Shown: positions 15,550-22,398 of the stretch, piece by piece | How the letters are laid out: the number at the start of each line of letters is the position of its first letter | Position numbering within the stretch: the stretch's first letter is position 1 | Source: a virus | Length of the DNA: 24,106 nucleotides | IMG/VR virus record: IMGVR_UViG_3300032116_001291 | Span: 1 to 24,106 of that record | Strand: one strand, 5' to 3' | Notes under the pieces: model-generated | The model's database searches: none | The model's input: only the letters and a program-made list of their open reading frames with translations | What the model was told of the DNA's origin: nothing | Translations under genes and position numbers: made by a program

Positions 15550-16160
15550 TATTTTTTACCATTTTTTACTAAACGAGCAATAAAATCACTTTTGCTGATG
15601 GAATCCCCGACCTCGGTGATACTCTTCGAGACGTTCGGTCCGAAGTAAATCTTCCCACCCTTGATTTCAATTTCTTTGTCCCCAAAAGCTGCATAGTTGG
15701 GTGGTAGGTTGGTACTATCCACCTTGACTCCTTGTTTTTTTCTTTTCTCAAACTCTTTGAGTTTGGGGTCAATTTTTGATTTCTTTTCGGGAGATAGGTA
15801 CTGCTCTCGAACATCATTTTTTGCTGATAGGTTCGTTCCGCTGTTACGCATATTTTTAGAGGTACTGTACGGCTCGAACATTACAAAAATATCATCTTTA
15901 TCAATAGCCAAGGGGTTACTGATACCATTAAATTTTAATAGCATTTCCATATAATCATCCACTACCACATACATATCTATGGTTACTAAATCGGGGCGCA
16001 TCACATTGGAATCGGGAACAAAGTAATAACTGATACCAATCGGTCCAGAGTCCCCTTGGGTGTAGTTAATATCCTTTTCCAAGAAATCGATAAAGGAGTT
16101 TCCTTGTTTATCGGTGATAACCTTTTTGGTTTCTTGGGTCGCATTAAAAATGAACGGCAT
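15549..16160 (-). CDS. gp53/LysM-like baseplate protein
   Basis: 203 residues. A central segment (residues ~55-100) has VTIDMYVVVDDYMEMLLKFN followed by GISNPLAIDKDDIFVMFEP, matching the LysM-type pattern in T4 gp53 and other wedge proteins ('Y-x-x-x-x-x-[WL]-x-I-x-x-x-N-x-I-x-[ND]-P-x-x-[IL]-x-x-G-x-x-[IL]-x-[IV]-P'). The C-terminal ~80 residues are Lys-rich with a DFIARLVKNGKK end. LysM-fold gp53 binds gp25-gp6 and closes the wedge. Hub genes lie immediately downstream, so another hub or tube-connecting LysM protein is also possible. Confidence 0.55.
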   Translation of the reverse strand: MPFIFNATQETKKVITDKQGNSFIDFLEKDINYTQGDSGPIGISYYFVPDSNVMRPDLVTIDMYVVVDDYMEMLLKFNGISNPLAIDKDDIFVMFEPYSTSKNMRNSGTNLSAKNDVREQYLSPEKKSKIDPKLKEFEKRKKQGVKVDSTNLPPNYAAFGDKEIEIKGGKIYFGPNVSKSITEVGDSISKSDFIARLVKNGKK

Positions 16161-16175
16161 AGTTTAGTATCTTTT

Positions 16176-18455
16176 TTATTTATTCGAATTACTTTTGGTG
16201 TCGGGTTTTTTATCCCCATCCGATTTGGCAAAACCGTGATTGTAAATAGCCACCGCCGAGTTGTACACGGGGGATAAAGCCTTGCCCGCACTGCTCGAAA
16301 TTCTGTCTATTTGAGTTGGGTCACCTAACAATGGGTTTTTGTATTTTCCCGAAGGAACTTTCTGTGAGTTGTATTGTTTGGTGTTTTTGTAGTAACTTTC
16401 ATCCTTTTTGGTGTCGTGGATTGCCGAAGAATCGATATCCAAACCACTTTGTAGACCAGGTGGTACGGAGTATAATCGACCACTACCTTTATTAAACATG
16501 GATTCGATTGCCGTTTTGTCTCGGGGCATTCCGTGTTTTAGGGTAACTGTGGCTTTGATTTCTGTCGGAAAGTCATCAGGACCGAGTTCATCACTAAACT
16601 CAATCTTAATCCCATCGCAAATTAAATTCCCCACCATCATCATGGGGTTCATAGGATTCCCCACAGTTATGTGCCATTCTCCGATAGGTTCACCAGTGAG
16701 GATGGAGCGGAGTTGGTGCGTACTAACCTTACCTCGGGTAGAATTTAATTTCATAGCGGCAGAAGCCCCACCTGCGGCAACACTTTTCAATCCTTCAATC
16801 GGGTCATCTAGAATTTTATTGAATAAATCCGTTAGATTGTTTTTAGCATCGGTTACTTGGGACATTACGGCATCGAAAAATTTGGCGGGGTTGCCCTCAA
16901 TCCAAGCTTGTTTCCCCGCATCCCCACCTAAAAATGGAGATAAGCTACCGTGATTACCATTGGGCATCATACGGTTTTCCCCACCCCAAAACGGAGCGGT
17001 GTTGAAAGTTAAAATCATTAGATTACCAATAATATCTAACATCACCGCTTTACTATTAACCCCCCCGATACTTCGAGCCACATATTCAAATTGTAGGGTG
17101 ATAGAGTGGGTAAACTCAATCCCCCTTTCTCGACCCATGGTACTATCAATTACGGTCACAGGACCGTAAATTTTATTGGCATACGGACCGTTGTTATACG
17201 GGTCGGGCGGCACAACGGGTTCGGGCTTGTCTCGTGCGCCCTCTACTCCCGATTGCCCAAAACCAATGGCACGAGCCAAATTCGGAAAGGGTGAACTTGC
17301 GTCGGCGGGTGAGCCGTTCGGGGTAATTTCCCAAACATCGGCTTTAAATTCTTTCCATTTGAGCTTGGCTTCTATCGGTCCGAGAATCGAAGATATTTTA
17401 TTGCCCGTATCCTCACCTAAATAAGTGACAGCGTGCGCTACCGAGGCTAATTTATCCCCCTTGCCCGAATTTTTATAATTTTGGTCTTCCCCACTAGTGA
17501 CGTTATCAATCACGGGTCGAGTGTATCGACGGAGGGTGACCATATAATTGAGGGGGATTTTCTTAAACCACTTACAAAAAACAAAATCTTGGTAGCGATA
17601 TGGGAATTTTTTGTTATCATCCTTTTGAGACCAAAAAATCAAATCATTTACCGTCAATTCTTGCGTGGTACTTACGGGTGTGTTATCATCTTGTAGTTTA
17701 TCAAATTGGGCGGTGTTGTCATACCACCTTTTTTGCCCCTCACGGTCAACTAACACCTTTAGGGAATCGCTCTTATTACTTGCCCCGCCACTCGCAATAA
17801 AATTGATATATGAGTTATTGGACATTAAAGAGGGTACGCCCCTAAATTCACTCAAACCCGAACCATACCAATAGTCGGCTTGGGATAGATTTTTATCTTG
17901 AACATTTAGCAATTTTTTATCCCCTGTTGGGGTTGCCCCAGCTTGGGGGGTGGCATCCGCTGCTGATTTATTGATGACAAAACCATCCACGAGTGGGGCG
18001 ATATCATTGGGGTCGGCAGAATAAGAATAAACCACTCGAACATCATTCGGGTTTTCACTAGTGTTAGTGATAAAAATCAATCGTTTATCGAAAGGTTGAG
18101 TATCGTCTAAAATAGGGGCATTGTTGTTGGCATCTTGAGTGTTAGTGCTACCGCTCGCATTCAATTCATTGGACGAACCACCTCTCGGTGGATATACGGC
18201 ATTGAATCCAAATCTTGCTTCAAGTGCCGCTCTACCACCCTCCAATACTTGGGGGACGCCACTCGGTCCAGCAAAGGTGATATCTTGATAGACTATAAAA
18301 ATTGGTGTTTCGAGTATTATTGCCACTAAGTACGGCGGGTTGGTCGGACCACCTTGTGGGTTTCCTGGCTCTATAACTTGGTTTGGGTTATTGAAACTGA
18401 AACCTGCATTGGCGGCTTCCTCCGCAAGGGCACCAGTTGGGACACTTATTGCCAT
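16176..18455 (-). CDS. large tube-initiator/baseplate protein (gp48/gp54-type candidate), 759 aa
   Basis: First gene of the hub operon, 30 bases after the promoter motif at 18478. Recognisable parts are KKIPLNYMVTLRRYTRP in the middle, GIEFTHSITLQFEYVARSIG, FNTAPFWGGENRMMP, and GEPIGEWHITVGNPMNPMMM followed by IEFSDELGPDDFPTEIKATV, the last resembling tail-tube-like domains of large phages. The first ~200 residues are Gly/Asn/Pro/Ala-rich with low complexity. The C-terminal ~80 residues are Ser/Lys-rich. There is no signal peptide. It is too large for a simple tube initiator, so it is likely a fusion of tube-like and additional domains. An alternative is a distinct baseplate component without a T4 counterpart. 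Confidence 0.6.
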   Translation of the reverse strand: MAISVPTGALAEEAANAGFSFNNPNQVIEPGNPQGGPTNPPYLVAIILETPIFIVYQDITFAGPSGVPQVLEGGRAALEARFGFNAVYPPRGGSSNELNASGSTNTQDANNNAPILDDTQPFDKRLIFITNTSENPNDVRVVYSYSADPNDIAPLVDGFVINKSAADATPQAGATPTGDKKLLNVQDKNLSQADYWYGSGLSEFRGVPSLMSNNSYINFIASGGASNKSDSLKVLVDREGQKRWYDNTAQFDKLQDDNTPVSTTQELTVNDLIFWSQKDDNKKFPYRYQDFVFCKWFKKIPLNYMVTLRRYTRPVIDNVTSGEDQNYKNSGKGDKLASVAHAVTYLGEDTGNKISSILGPIEAKLKWKEFKADVWEITPNGSPADASSPFPNLARAIGFGQSGVEGARDKPEPVVPPDPYNNGPYANKIYGPVTVIDSTMGRERGIEFTHSITLQFEYVARSIGGVNSKAVMLDIIGNLMILTFNTAPFWGGENRMMPNGNHGSLSPFLGGDAGKQAWIEGNPAKFFDAVMSQVTDAKNNLTDLFNKILDDPIEGLKSVAAGGASAAMKLNSTRGKVSTHQLRSILTGEPIGEWHITVGNPMNPMMMVGNLICDGIKIEFSDELGPDDFPTEIKATVTLKHGMPRDKTAIESMFNKGSGRLYSVPPGLQSGLDIDSSAIHDTKKDESYYKNTKQYNSQKVPSGKYKNPLLGDPTQIDRISSSAGKALSPVYNSAVAIYNHGFAKSDGDKKPDTKSNSNK

Positions 18456-18477
18456 ATTGTAAATTCTCTTTTAAATA

Positions 18478-18485
18478 TATATATC
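18478..18485 (-). promoter_or_regulatory. putative late promoter motif (copy 5, hub operon)
   Basis: Minus strand CTCTGATATATATATTTAAA, 23-30 bases before the ATG at 18455. The core GATATATA is kept but the usual AAAAAG follow-on is replaced by TATTTAAAAG. It lies between two diverging transcription units. Confidence 0.5.
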
Positions 18486-18490
18486 AGAGA

Positions 18491-18502
18491 ACATTATAAT
18501 GT
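18491..18502. promoter_or_regulatory. 12-bp perfect palindrome in divergent region
   Basis: ACATTATAATGT is its own reverse complement and contains TATAAT on both strands. Placed between the hub-operon promoter and the plus-strand gene pair, it could be an operator or the -10 box of a host-type promoter for the plus-strand genes. Confidence 0.35.
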
Positions 18503-18507
18503 CCATA

Positions 18508-18534
18508 TTTTCTAAAAATAACTTTTCTAAAAAT
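18508..18534 (+). repeat. 12-nt direct repeat in leader of 102-aa gene
   Basis: TTTTCTAAAAAT occurs at 18508-18519 and 18523-18534; the second copy runs into the ATG at 18533. It forms an A-rich leader with no Shine-Dalgarno sequence. Confidence 0.6.
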
Positions 18535-18841
18535 GTCAAAGATTTTAAAATTTTCGGATTTCGAGAGTCGAAATCTCCAAGAAGAAGAGGAGGGTAAATC
18601 TTATTTACAGAAACTCCAAAATATTTCCCAACAAACCGAGAAACTAATGGAGTTGATTTCGGATAACGAGGAGTTAGAGGCTTGGGTGCAAGACAAAATT
18701 ACGATTGCGGAACATAACATAGAGGCAATACTTGGTTATTACCAATCGAGCAAAAAAGGGGGTACTGATATGCCCTTAGAACCTAACCCAAACAACCCCG
18801 AACTTAAGAAACCTACTAAACCTTTGTTTGACCGCAAATGA
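18533..18841 (+). CDS. small helical protein with FSDF N-terminal motif
   Basis: 102 residues. Starts MSKILKFSDFESRNLQ, then an acidic stretch, then a helical region LQNISQQTEKLMELISDN and ELEAWVQDKITIAEHNIEAI with LGYYQSS. The last part, 'E-x-x-W-V-x-x-K-I-x-x-A-x-x-x-I-x-x-[IV]-x-x-Y', resembles a short helix-loop module common in small proteins of T4-like phages; its role is not known to me. The C-terminal 25 residues are Pro/Asn/Lys-rich. The first gene of a two-gene plus-strand unit, it overlaps the CapA-like gene by ATGA. The FSDF motif recurs at the start of that next protein, so a packaging or localisation tag is possible. Confidence 0.65.
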   Translation: MSKILKFSDFESRNLQEEEEGKSYLQKLQNISQQTEKLMELISDNEELEAWVQDKITIAEHNIEAILGYYQSSKKGGTDMPLEPNPNNPELKKPTKPLFDRK

Positions 18842-19914
18842 AAACACCCACCTTTTCCGATTTCAACAATCGGAGTATCAAAATAGCTATTTTGGGGGAA
18901 TTGATGTGTGAGCGAGGGGCGGTTAATTCAGTTATTAATGGCGACCCGTTCAAATATATTTCCCCCTTTTTACAATCACATGATTATGTGGTGGGGCAGT
19001 TGGAAACCACCTTATCGGGATTAACCTCTAATTATCCGAGGTTTTCGAGCGGGGATTATTTTGCCGAGTATTTAAGCCACCAAGTAGATTTTTTATTCAC
19101 CGCAAATAACCATTCTTTTGATTGGGGGGTGGATGGGGTCTATCACACCATAGACACCTTAAAACAATATGGGATTTCGCAAATAGGGGTGCATAAAAAA
19201 AATAAAAAACCCCACTACAAGGGGGTGAATGTTCGAGATTTTAGCTTATCTTTTTTAAATTACACACAATTTATCAACCATGGGACGAAAAAAAACCCTC
19301 AACACCAAGATGATGTTTTCCAAGAGTCTGCTGATTCCGCCGACGCAAGGGGAGTCATCTCCTTTTACGAAGAATCCAGCGTTAAAAAAGAAATTAATCT
19401 TGCGAAAAAGGGATGCGATGTCATCCTTGCTGCAATCCATCTCGCAAATCAAAGGCGCAATGGGAGTGTCCGAGAACTCTCCCGAAAATCAACCTCCGAA
19501 CAAAGAGGAATCTTAGAAAAGATGTGCGCTTCGGGGGCGGATATTGTTTTGGGTGGACACCCACACTATTTTCAAGGGGGTCGCCAACAAGGCAAACAAC
19601 TAATGGTTTGGTCTTTGGGGAGTTTTTTCACTTTGATGGAGCACCCCGATTACGAAAACAATTCGGGTTGTGTGCTTAGTGTGCGATATGATTCTTATCT
19701 AAACCCAACGTACACCTTTTTGCCCGTAGCAACGGTGTATAATACCCAAGACCATTTTTATTATGTCCTCCCTATCGCCCCGTTGGCTCAAGGTTTCTAC
19801 TCCTTTGTTTCCGAGCAGAAAAGATATGCATTACTTCAAGAGCTTTCTCAAATAAGAGAAACTTTAAGGGAGAACAGTTTAGTTGAGGAAATAATCCCGA
19901 TTAGCCTCATCTGA
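18838..19914 (+). CDS. CapA-like metallophosphatase (PGA_cap family)
   Basis: 358 residues. Motifs in order: GELMCERG (20-27), QLETTLSG (54-61), FTANNHSFDWGVDG (87-100), VILAAIHLANQRR (195-207), GADIVLGGHPHYFQGG (233-248) and VWSLGSFF (257-264). These match the metal-binding motifs of the CapA/PgsA family, related to calcineurin-like phosphoesterases and linked to poly-gamma-glutamate capsule formation in bacteria. Odd points: the first motif has E instead of the usual D after G, the usual H-W-G is H-L-A, and there is no signal peptide or membrane anchor. Instead, it starts MKTPTFSDFNNRS, sharing FSDF with the preceding protein. It could hydrolyse phospho- or peptide substrates at the host surface or in the cytoplasm; the substrate is unknown. 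Confidence 0.8.
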   Translation: MKTPTFSDFNNRSIKIAILGELMCERGAVNSVINGDPFKYISPFLQSHDYVVGQLETTLSGLTSNYPRFSSGDYFAEYLSHQVDFLFTANNHSFDWGVDGVYHTIDTLKQYGISQIGVHKKNKKPHYKGVNVRDFSLSFLNYTQFINHGTKKNPQHQDDVFQESADSADARGVISFYEESSVKKEINLAKKGCDVILAAIHLANQRRNGSVRELSRKSTSEQRGILEKMCASGADIVLGGHPHYFQGGRQQGKQLMVWSLGSFFTLMEHPDYENNSGCVLSVRYDSYLNPTYTFLPVATVYNTQDHFYYVLPIAPLAQGFYSFVSEQKRYALLQELSQIRETLRENSLVEEIIPISLI

Positions 19915-20331
19915 GGCGATTTCCGAGGGAAAGGCTTGGCATTCTATGATATGAACCTTTCGTAACACGGGATAGAAAATAACTCCGTCAAACAACTCAT
20001 AGTATTCCTCCATCTTGTCTCTTTCGGTGAGTAGGAGGATATCTCTAACGGTTTCTACACTCGAGCAAAAATGAATCAACTCTCGAATTTTTAAATCATC
20101 TAAATTAGGGTTGGAATAAATAATCCCGTAAACTTTTTTACGAGTAGCTCCTTTTTTAATTTGGTTTTGGATTTCTCGATTGATTAAAAATTTAGCACAA
20201 TCATCCAAGTTTTCGGGGTCATAACCCAACCCTTTAATAATGTCTTCAACGGAAAGTAAAATATATTTTCGGAGATTTAGAAACGCCTTTTTTACTTTTT
20301 CTTTGTTATCAAATGTAATGTATAAATTCAC
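19879..20331 (-). CDS. unrecognised protein, 150 aa, GTG start
   Basis: A longer reading from 20415 exists, but it would overlap the 103-aa gene by 80 bases. A GTG at 20331-20329 lies four bases after the stop of that gene and begins MNLYITFDNKEKVKKAFLNL, a natural domain start. I therefore prefer it. The product has helices (VEDIIKGLGYDPENLDD, LKIRELIHFCSSVETVRDIL) and strand-like segments (KVYGIIYSNPN, GVIFYPVLRKVHIIE). It lacks a classical P-loop. The mix of strands and helices suggests an alpha/beta fold, but no family is recognised. Its 3' end overlaps the CapA-like gene on the other strand by 36 bases. Confidence 0.6.
   Translation of the reverse strand: MNLYITFDNKEKVKKAFLNLRKYILLSVEDIIKGLGYDPENLDDCAKFLINREIQNQIKKGATRKKVYGIIYSNPNLDDLKIRELIHFCSSVETVRDILLLTERDKMEEYYELFDGVIFYPVLRKVHIIECQAFPSEIASDEANRDYFLN
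19904..19917. terminator. small GC hairpin at convergent gene ends
   Basis: GCCTC (19904-19908) pairs with GAGGC (19913-19917) around a four-base loop, at the CapA-like stop and inside the end of the opposing gene. There is no U-run on either side, so termination would be weak; it may instead simply slow convergent polymerases. Confidence 0.25.
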
Positions 20332-20335
20332 AATC

Positions 20336-20647
20336 TTACTTGTTTTTTTTCTGGGCAATCCTTGCCTCTCTTTCTTCGTGCTTGGCTTGTATAGAAGCGA
20401 GCATTTTTTGGGCATCCTCTTCGGATGTTCCTGATGCGATTAGATTTTGAAGGATTTTAGCAGAATTTTCAGCAGCCGATTGTTCTAAAGCGTGGTAGCG
20501 TTCTTGAGTATTTCTTAAGTGGATTTCTCGTCCCATTTCCCGTTTCCGTTTTTGGACTTCTTTTCTTTCAGCGGGGGACATCTTTTTGAGGTCGTTTAAT
20601 AGACCTAATTCTTTTTCGATTTTTCTTCTTTGTTTTCGGTTATACAT
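20336..20647 (-). CDS. small charged helical protein, 103 aa
   Basis: Starts MYNRKQRRKIEKELGL, is rich in Lys, Arg, Glu and Ala, and is predicted to be almost entirely helical (MSPAERKEVQKRKREMG, SEEDAQKMLASIQAKHEER). No recognised domain and no Cys. The start overlaps the end of the Nudix gene by eight bases. A coiled-coil or nucleic-acid-binding accessory protein is plausible from composition, but the function is unknown. Confidence 0.65.
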   Translation of the reverse strand: MYNRKQRRKIEKELGLLNDLKKMSPAERKEVQKRKREMGREIHLRNTQERYHALEQSAAENSAKILQNLIASGTSEEDAQKMLASIQAKHEEREARIAQKKNK

Positions 20648-21194
20648 GGTCTAAAGTTTTTGCATACATGAAATTAAATAATCTTAAAAAGGCGGAGAGT
20701 AGAAGACCATCATCAGAGGCAATTCCTTTGCTGACATCTAACATAATTAATTTACTTTTTTCTTCTTGGTCGCTACCGTCACCCGAGGCTTTTCCTTGCT
20801 CTAAACGAGAAACGTCGCAAGCAAAAACGGGCACTAATCGGTCGCTGTCCTTGTATGGGAAAATACCCCCCAAAAACAACCAACGGTCGTTTTCATCCTC
20901 TTTGACCTCAAATCCACCCTCTTCTTTGAGTTCTCGTCTTGCTGTATAGAGCAAACTATCATCTTCATATTCGATAGTGCCCGTAATGAGGGTTTCGGCA
21001 GAGTTGTTAGGTCTTAGGGGGTTGTATTCTTGAAGCACCCCTATCTCTTTGACCATACCATTGTTGTCCGTTTTGTACGGTAGTACCGCCACCGATAATT
21101 TTTTCATTCGGATGCCGACCATACCATCAATATTAACCACGGAAAACCCCGAGTGGTCAAATAATATTTCAGTCTTCAATTGATTCGATTCCAT
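20640..21194 (-). CDS. Nudix hydrolase
   Basis: 184 residues. The Nudix box lies at ~72-95: GTIEYEDD then ARRELKEEGGF. The REL-KEE-G-GF part, with the metal-binding glutamates, is intact (R87-E88 and E91-E92). The upstream spacing has one extra residue and the first acidic position is Asp, not Glu. A further WLFLGGIFPYKDSDRLVPVFAC segment fits ADP-ribose/nucleotide-sugar pyrophosphatase-like Nudix proteins. Such enzymes cleave NDP-X compounds. If the phage also carries ADP-ribosyltransferases, an ADP-ribose-hydrolysing partner would make sense, but substrate is not predictable here. The start overlaps the end of the 197-aa gene by 26 bases. Confidence 0.8.
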   Translation of the reverse strand: MESNQLKTEILFDHSGFSVVNIDGMVGIRMKKLSVAVLPYKTDNNGMVKEIGVLQEYNPLRPNNSAETLITGTIEYEDDSLLYTARRELKEEGGFEVKEDENDRWLFLGGIFPYKDSDRLVPVFACDVSRLEQGKASGDGSDQEEKSKLIMLDVSKGIASDDGLLLSAFLRLFNFMYAKTLDHV

Positions 21195-21762
21195 TTTTTT
21201 TGTATTTCTTTTGAATTGTTTTTTTATCGGGTTCTAACACAGCTAACCAAATTTGTTGGGAAATTTGTTGCCTCAAATCTTCTATATTGATGGTTTGGGC
21301 GATGTAATCCAAAACTTGAGTTTCCCCATCGGGGTAAGTTTCCGCCAATACCGACATCAAATTAGGGGGTGGTGATTCCACTAACAAAGAGATGTTGATA
21401 GACATTCGAGTTTTTTTACTATCCTTTAAAATTTGATGGATAGGAGAATCGAGAACTTTAGGTTTCTCGGTTTCTTGGGGGTTGTATTGTATATCGGGGG
21501 TGGTTTTTTTAATAGGGGCTTGGGGTGTGGTTGCTATTTTAGGGGGTTGGGTCGGATTAGATATGGGCTGCACCACCTCGATGACCCATTCCCCGATGAG
21601 TTGGTCGTTGACTCGTGAGCCATCCTTAAAGAGGAGGAATTTCATGTCCAAATAATCATCATAAATACTTTCACCTACCCACTCCACGGTTTTGCCCGTA
21701 TTGTCACCTTTAATCCATTGAAACCACTTGGTTTCGGTTGCTTGTAGAGGGTTGTCTAACAT
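21169..21762 (-). CDS. unrecognised protein with Pro/Thr-rich linker, 197 aa
   Basis: The reading frame can be extended upstream to 22020, but that extension lies across the 108-aa gene and has a different composition. ATG at 21762 follows that gene's stop by 13 bases and starts MLDNPLQATETKWFQWIKGD. An N-terminal domain of ~75 residues (YLDMKFLLFKDGS, LIGEWVIEVVQP) looks beta-rich. It is followed by a Pro/Thr/Gln linker (PISNPTQPPKIATTPQAPIK) and a C-terminal helical part with IEDLRQQISQQIWLAVLEPD. No recognised family; perhaps a two-domain adaptor. Confidence 0.6.
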   Translation of the reverse strand: MLDNPLQATETKWFQWIKGDNTGKTVEWVGESIYDDYLDMKFLLFKDGSRVNDQLIGEWVIEVVQPISNPTQPPKIATTPQAPIKKTTPDIQYNPQETEKPKVLDSPIHQILKDSKKTRMSINISLLVESPPPNLMSVLAETYPDGETQVLDYIAQTINIEDLRQQISQQIWLAVLEPDKKTIQKKYKKNGIESIED

Positions 21763-21775
21763 AAGATTTTGTTTT

Positions 21776-22102
21776 TCAGAGTTCGATAAAATTTTTGTAT
21801 TGTTCGTGGTATTCTCGCATCCACCCCTCTGGGTGACCCGAAAAAAACCACCCCAAGTAGTCGGTGCGAAAAGTTTCCAAAATAGTTTTGATATAATCAT
21901 CATATTTGCCATTAGAGTCTTGAAGAACTTGATGATATAAGGCACTGAACGTATGAGTTGTACCTTTGATGCGCCAATAGAAAACCAAAACTTGATTGAT
22001 TTGCTCGTAGCCGTATTCAATCGTGAGCGGTTTCCATTTGGGGATATCTAAAGAAAATTCACTCCGAGCAATCAAAGTCGAAAAGTCTTTAATAAAGGGC
22101 AT
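21776..22102 (-). CDS. unrecognised protein, 108 aa
   Basis: Aromatic-rich (YDDYIKTILETFRTDYLGWF, EGWMREYHEQYKNF), helical with two strands, and no signal peptide. It lies six bases after the 67-aa gene stop in a small cluster between a promoter motif and the Nudix gene. Function unknown. Confidence 0.65.
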   Translation of the reverse strand: MPFIKDFSTLIARSEFSLDIPKWKPLTIEYGYEQINQVLVFYWRIKGTTHTFSALYHQVLQDSNGKYDDYIKTILETFRTDYLGWFFSGHPEGWMREYHEQYKNFIEL

Positions 22103-22108
22103 GATAAA

Positions 22109-22312
22109 TTAGTTTATGTTAATATTCTTTTTGTTCATTTCCCCCTCCAAAGTTTGGAGCATTAGTTCGATAATTTTCGACCGCTCTTCCCCGTGGGTTT
22201 CGGCTAAAATTTCTAAATCTTGTCGATGCATTTGGATAGCCACAATGGATTCCTCCCCGTTGAGGAGTTGGACTACTACGCTATCCCAGTCGGAATATTT
22301 TTTATTTGCCAT
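22109..22312 (-). CDS. unrecognised small protein, 67 aa
   Basis: Acidic, with an alternation of strand and helix (SVVVQLLNGEESIVAIQMHR, HGEERSKIIELMLQTLEG). First gene of the cluster that continues to the 150-aa gene; 22 bases after the promoter motif. Function unknown. Confidence 0.6.
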   Translation of the reverse strand: MANKKYSDWDSVVVQLLNGEESIVAIQMHRQDLEILAETHGEERSKIIELMLQTLEGEMNKKNININ

Positions 22313-22334
22313 AATAATGTGTTTAGGTTCTTTT

Positions 22335-22342
22335 TATATATC
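22335..22342 (-). promoter_or_regulatory. putative late promoter motif GATATATAAAAAG (copy 6)
   Basis: Minus strand TTCAGATATATAAAAAGAAC, 22 bases before the ATG of the 67-aa gene. No conserved -35 is seen upstream. Confidence 0.6.
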
Positions 22343-22398
22343 TGAACTTTATATGCGGTCTCTTTGGATAAGTTTTGTGGAACATGAGACCCCCATTC

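Noticed and set aside
16408-16953. 181-codon plus-strand open frame
   Set aside because: Antisense to the C-terminal part of the 759-aa baseplate protein; no domain or start signal of its own.
17815-17822. Plus-strand GATATATG resembling the promoter motif
   Set aside because: In the middle of a minus-strand gene, not before any plus-strand start, and differs at the last base.
20332-20415. 28-residue upstream extension of the 150-aa protein
   Set aside because: Overlaps the end of the 103-aa gene; the GTG four bases after that gene's stop gives a normal domain start.
21763-22020. Upstream extension of the 197-aa protein (86 more residues)
   Set aside because: It would cover almost the whole 108-aa gene, which has its own start and stop and better spacing with its neighbours.
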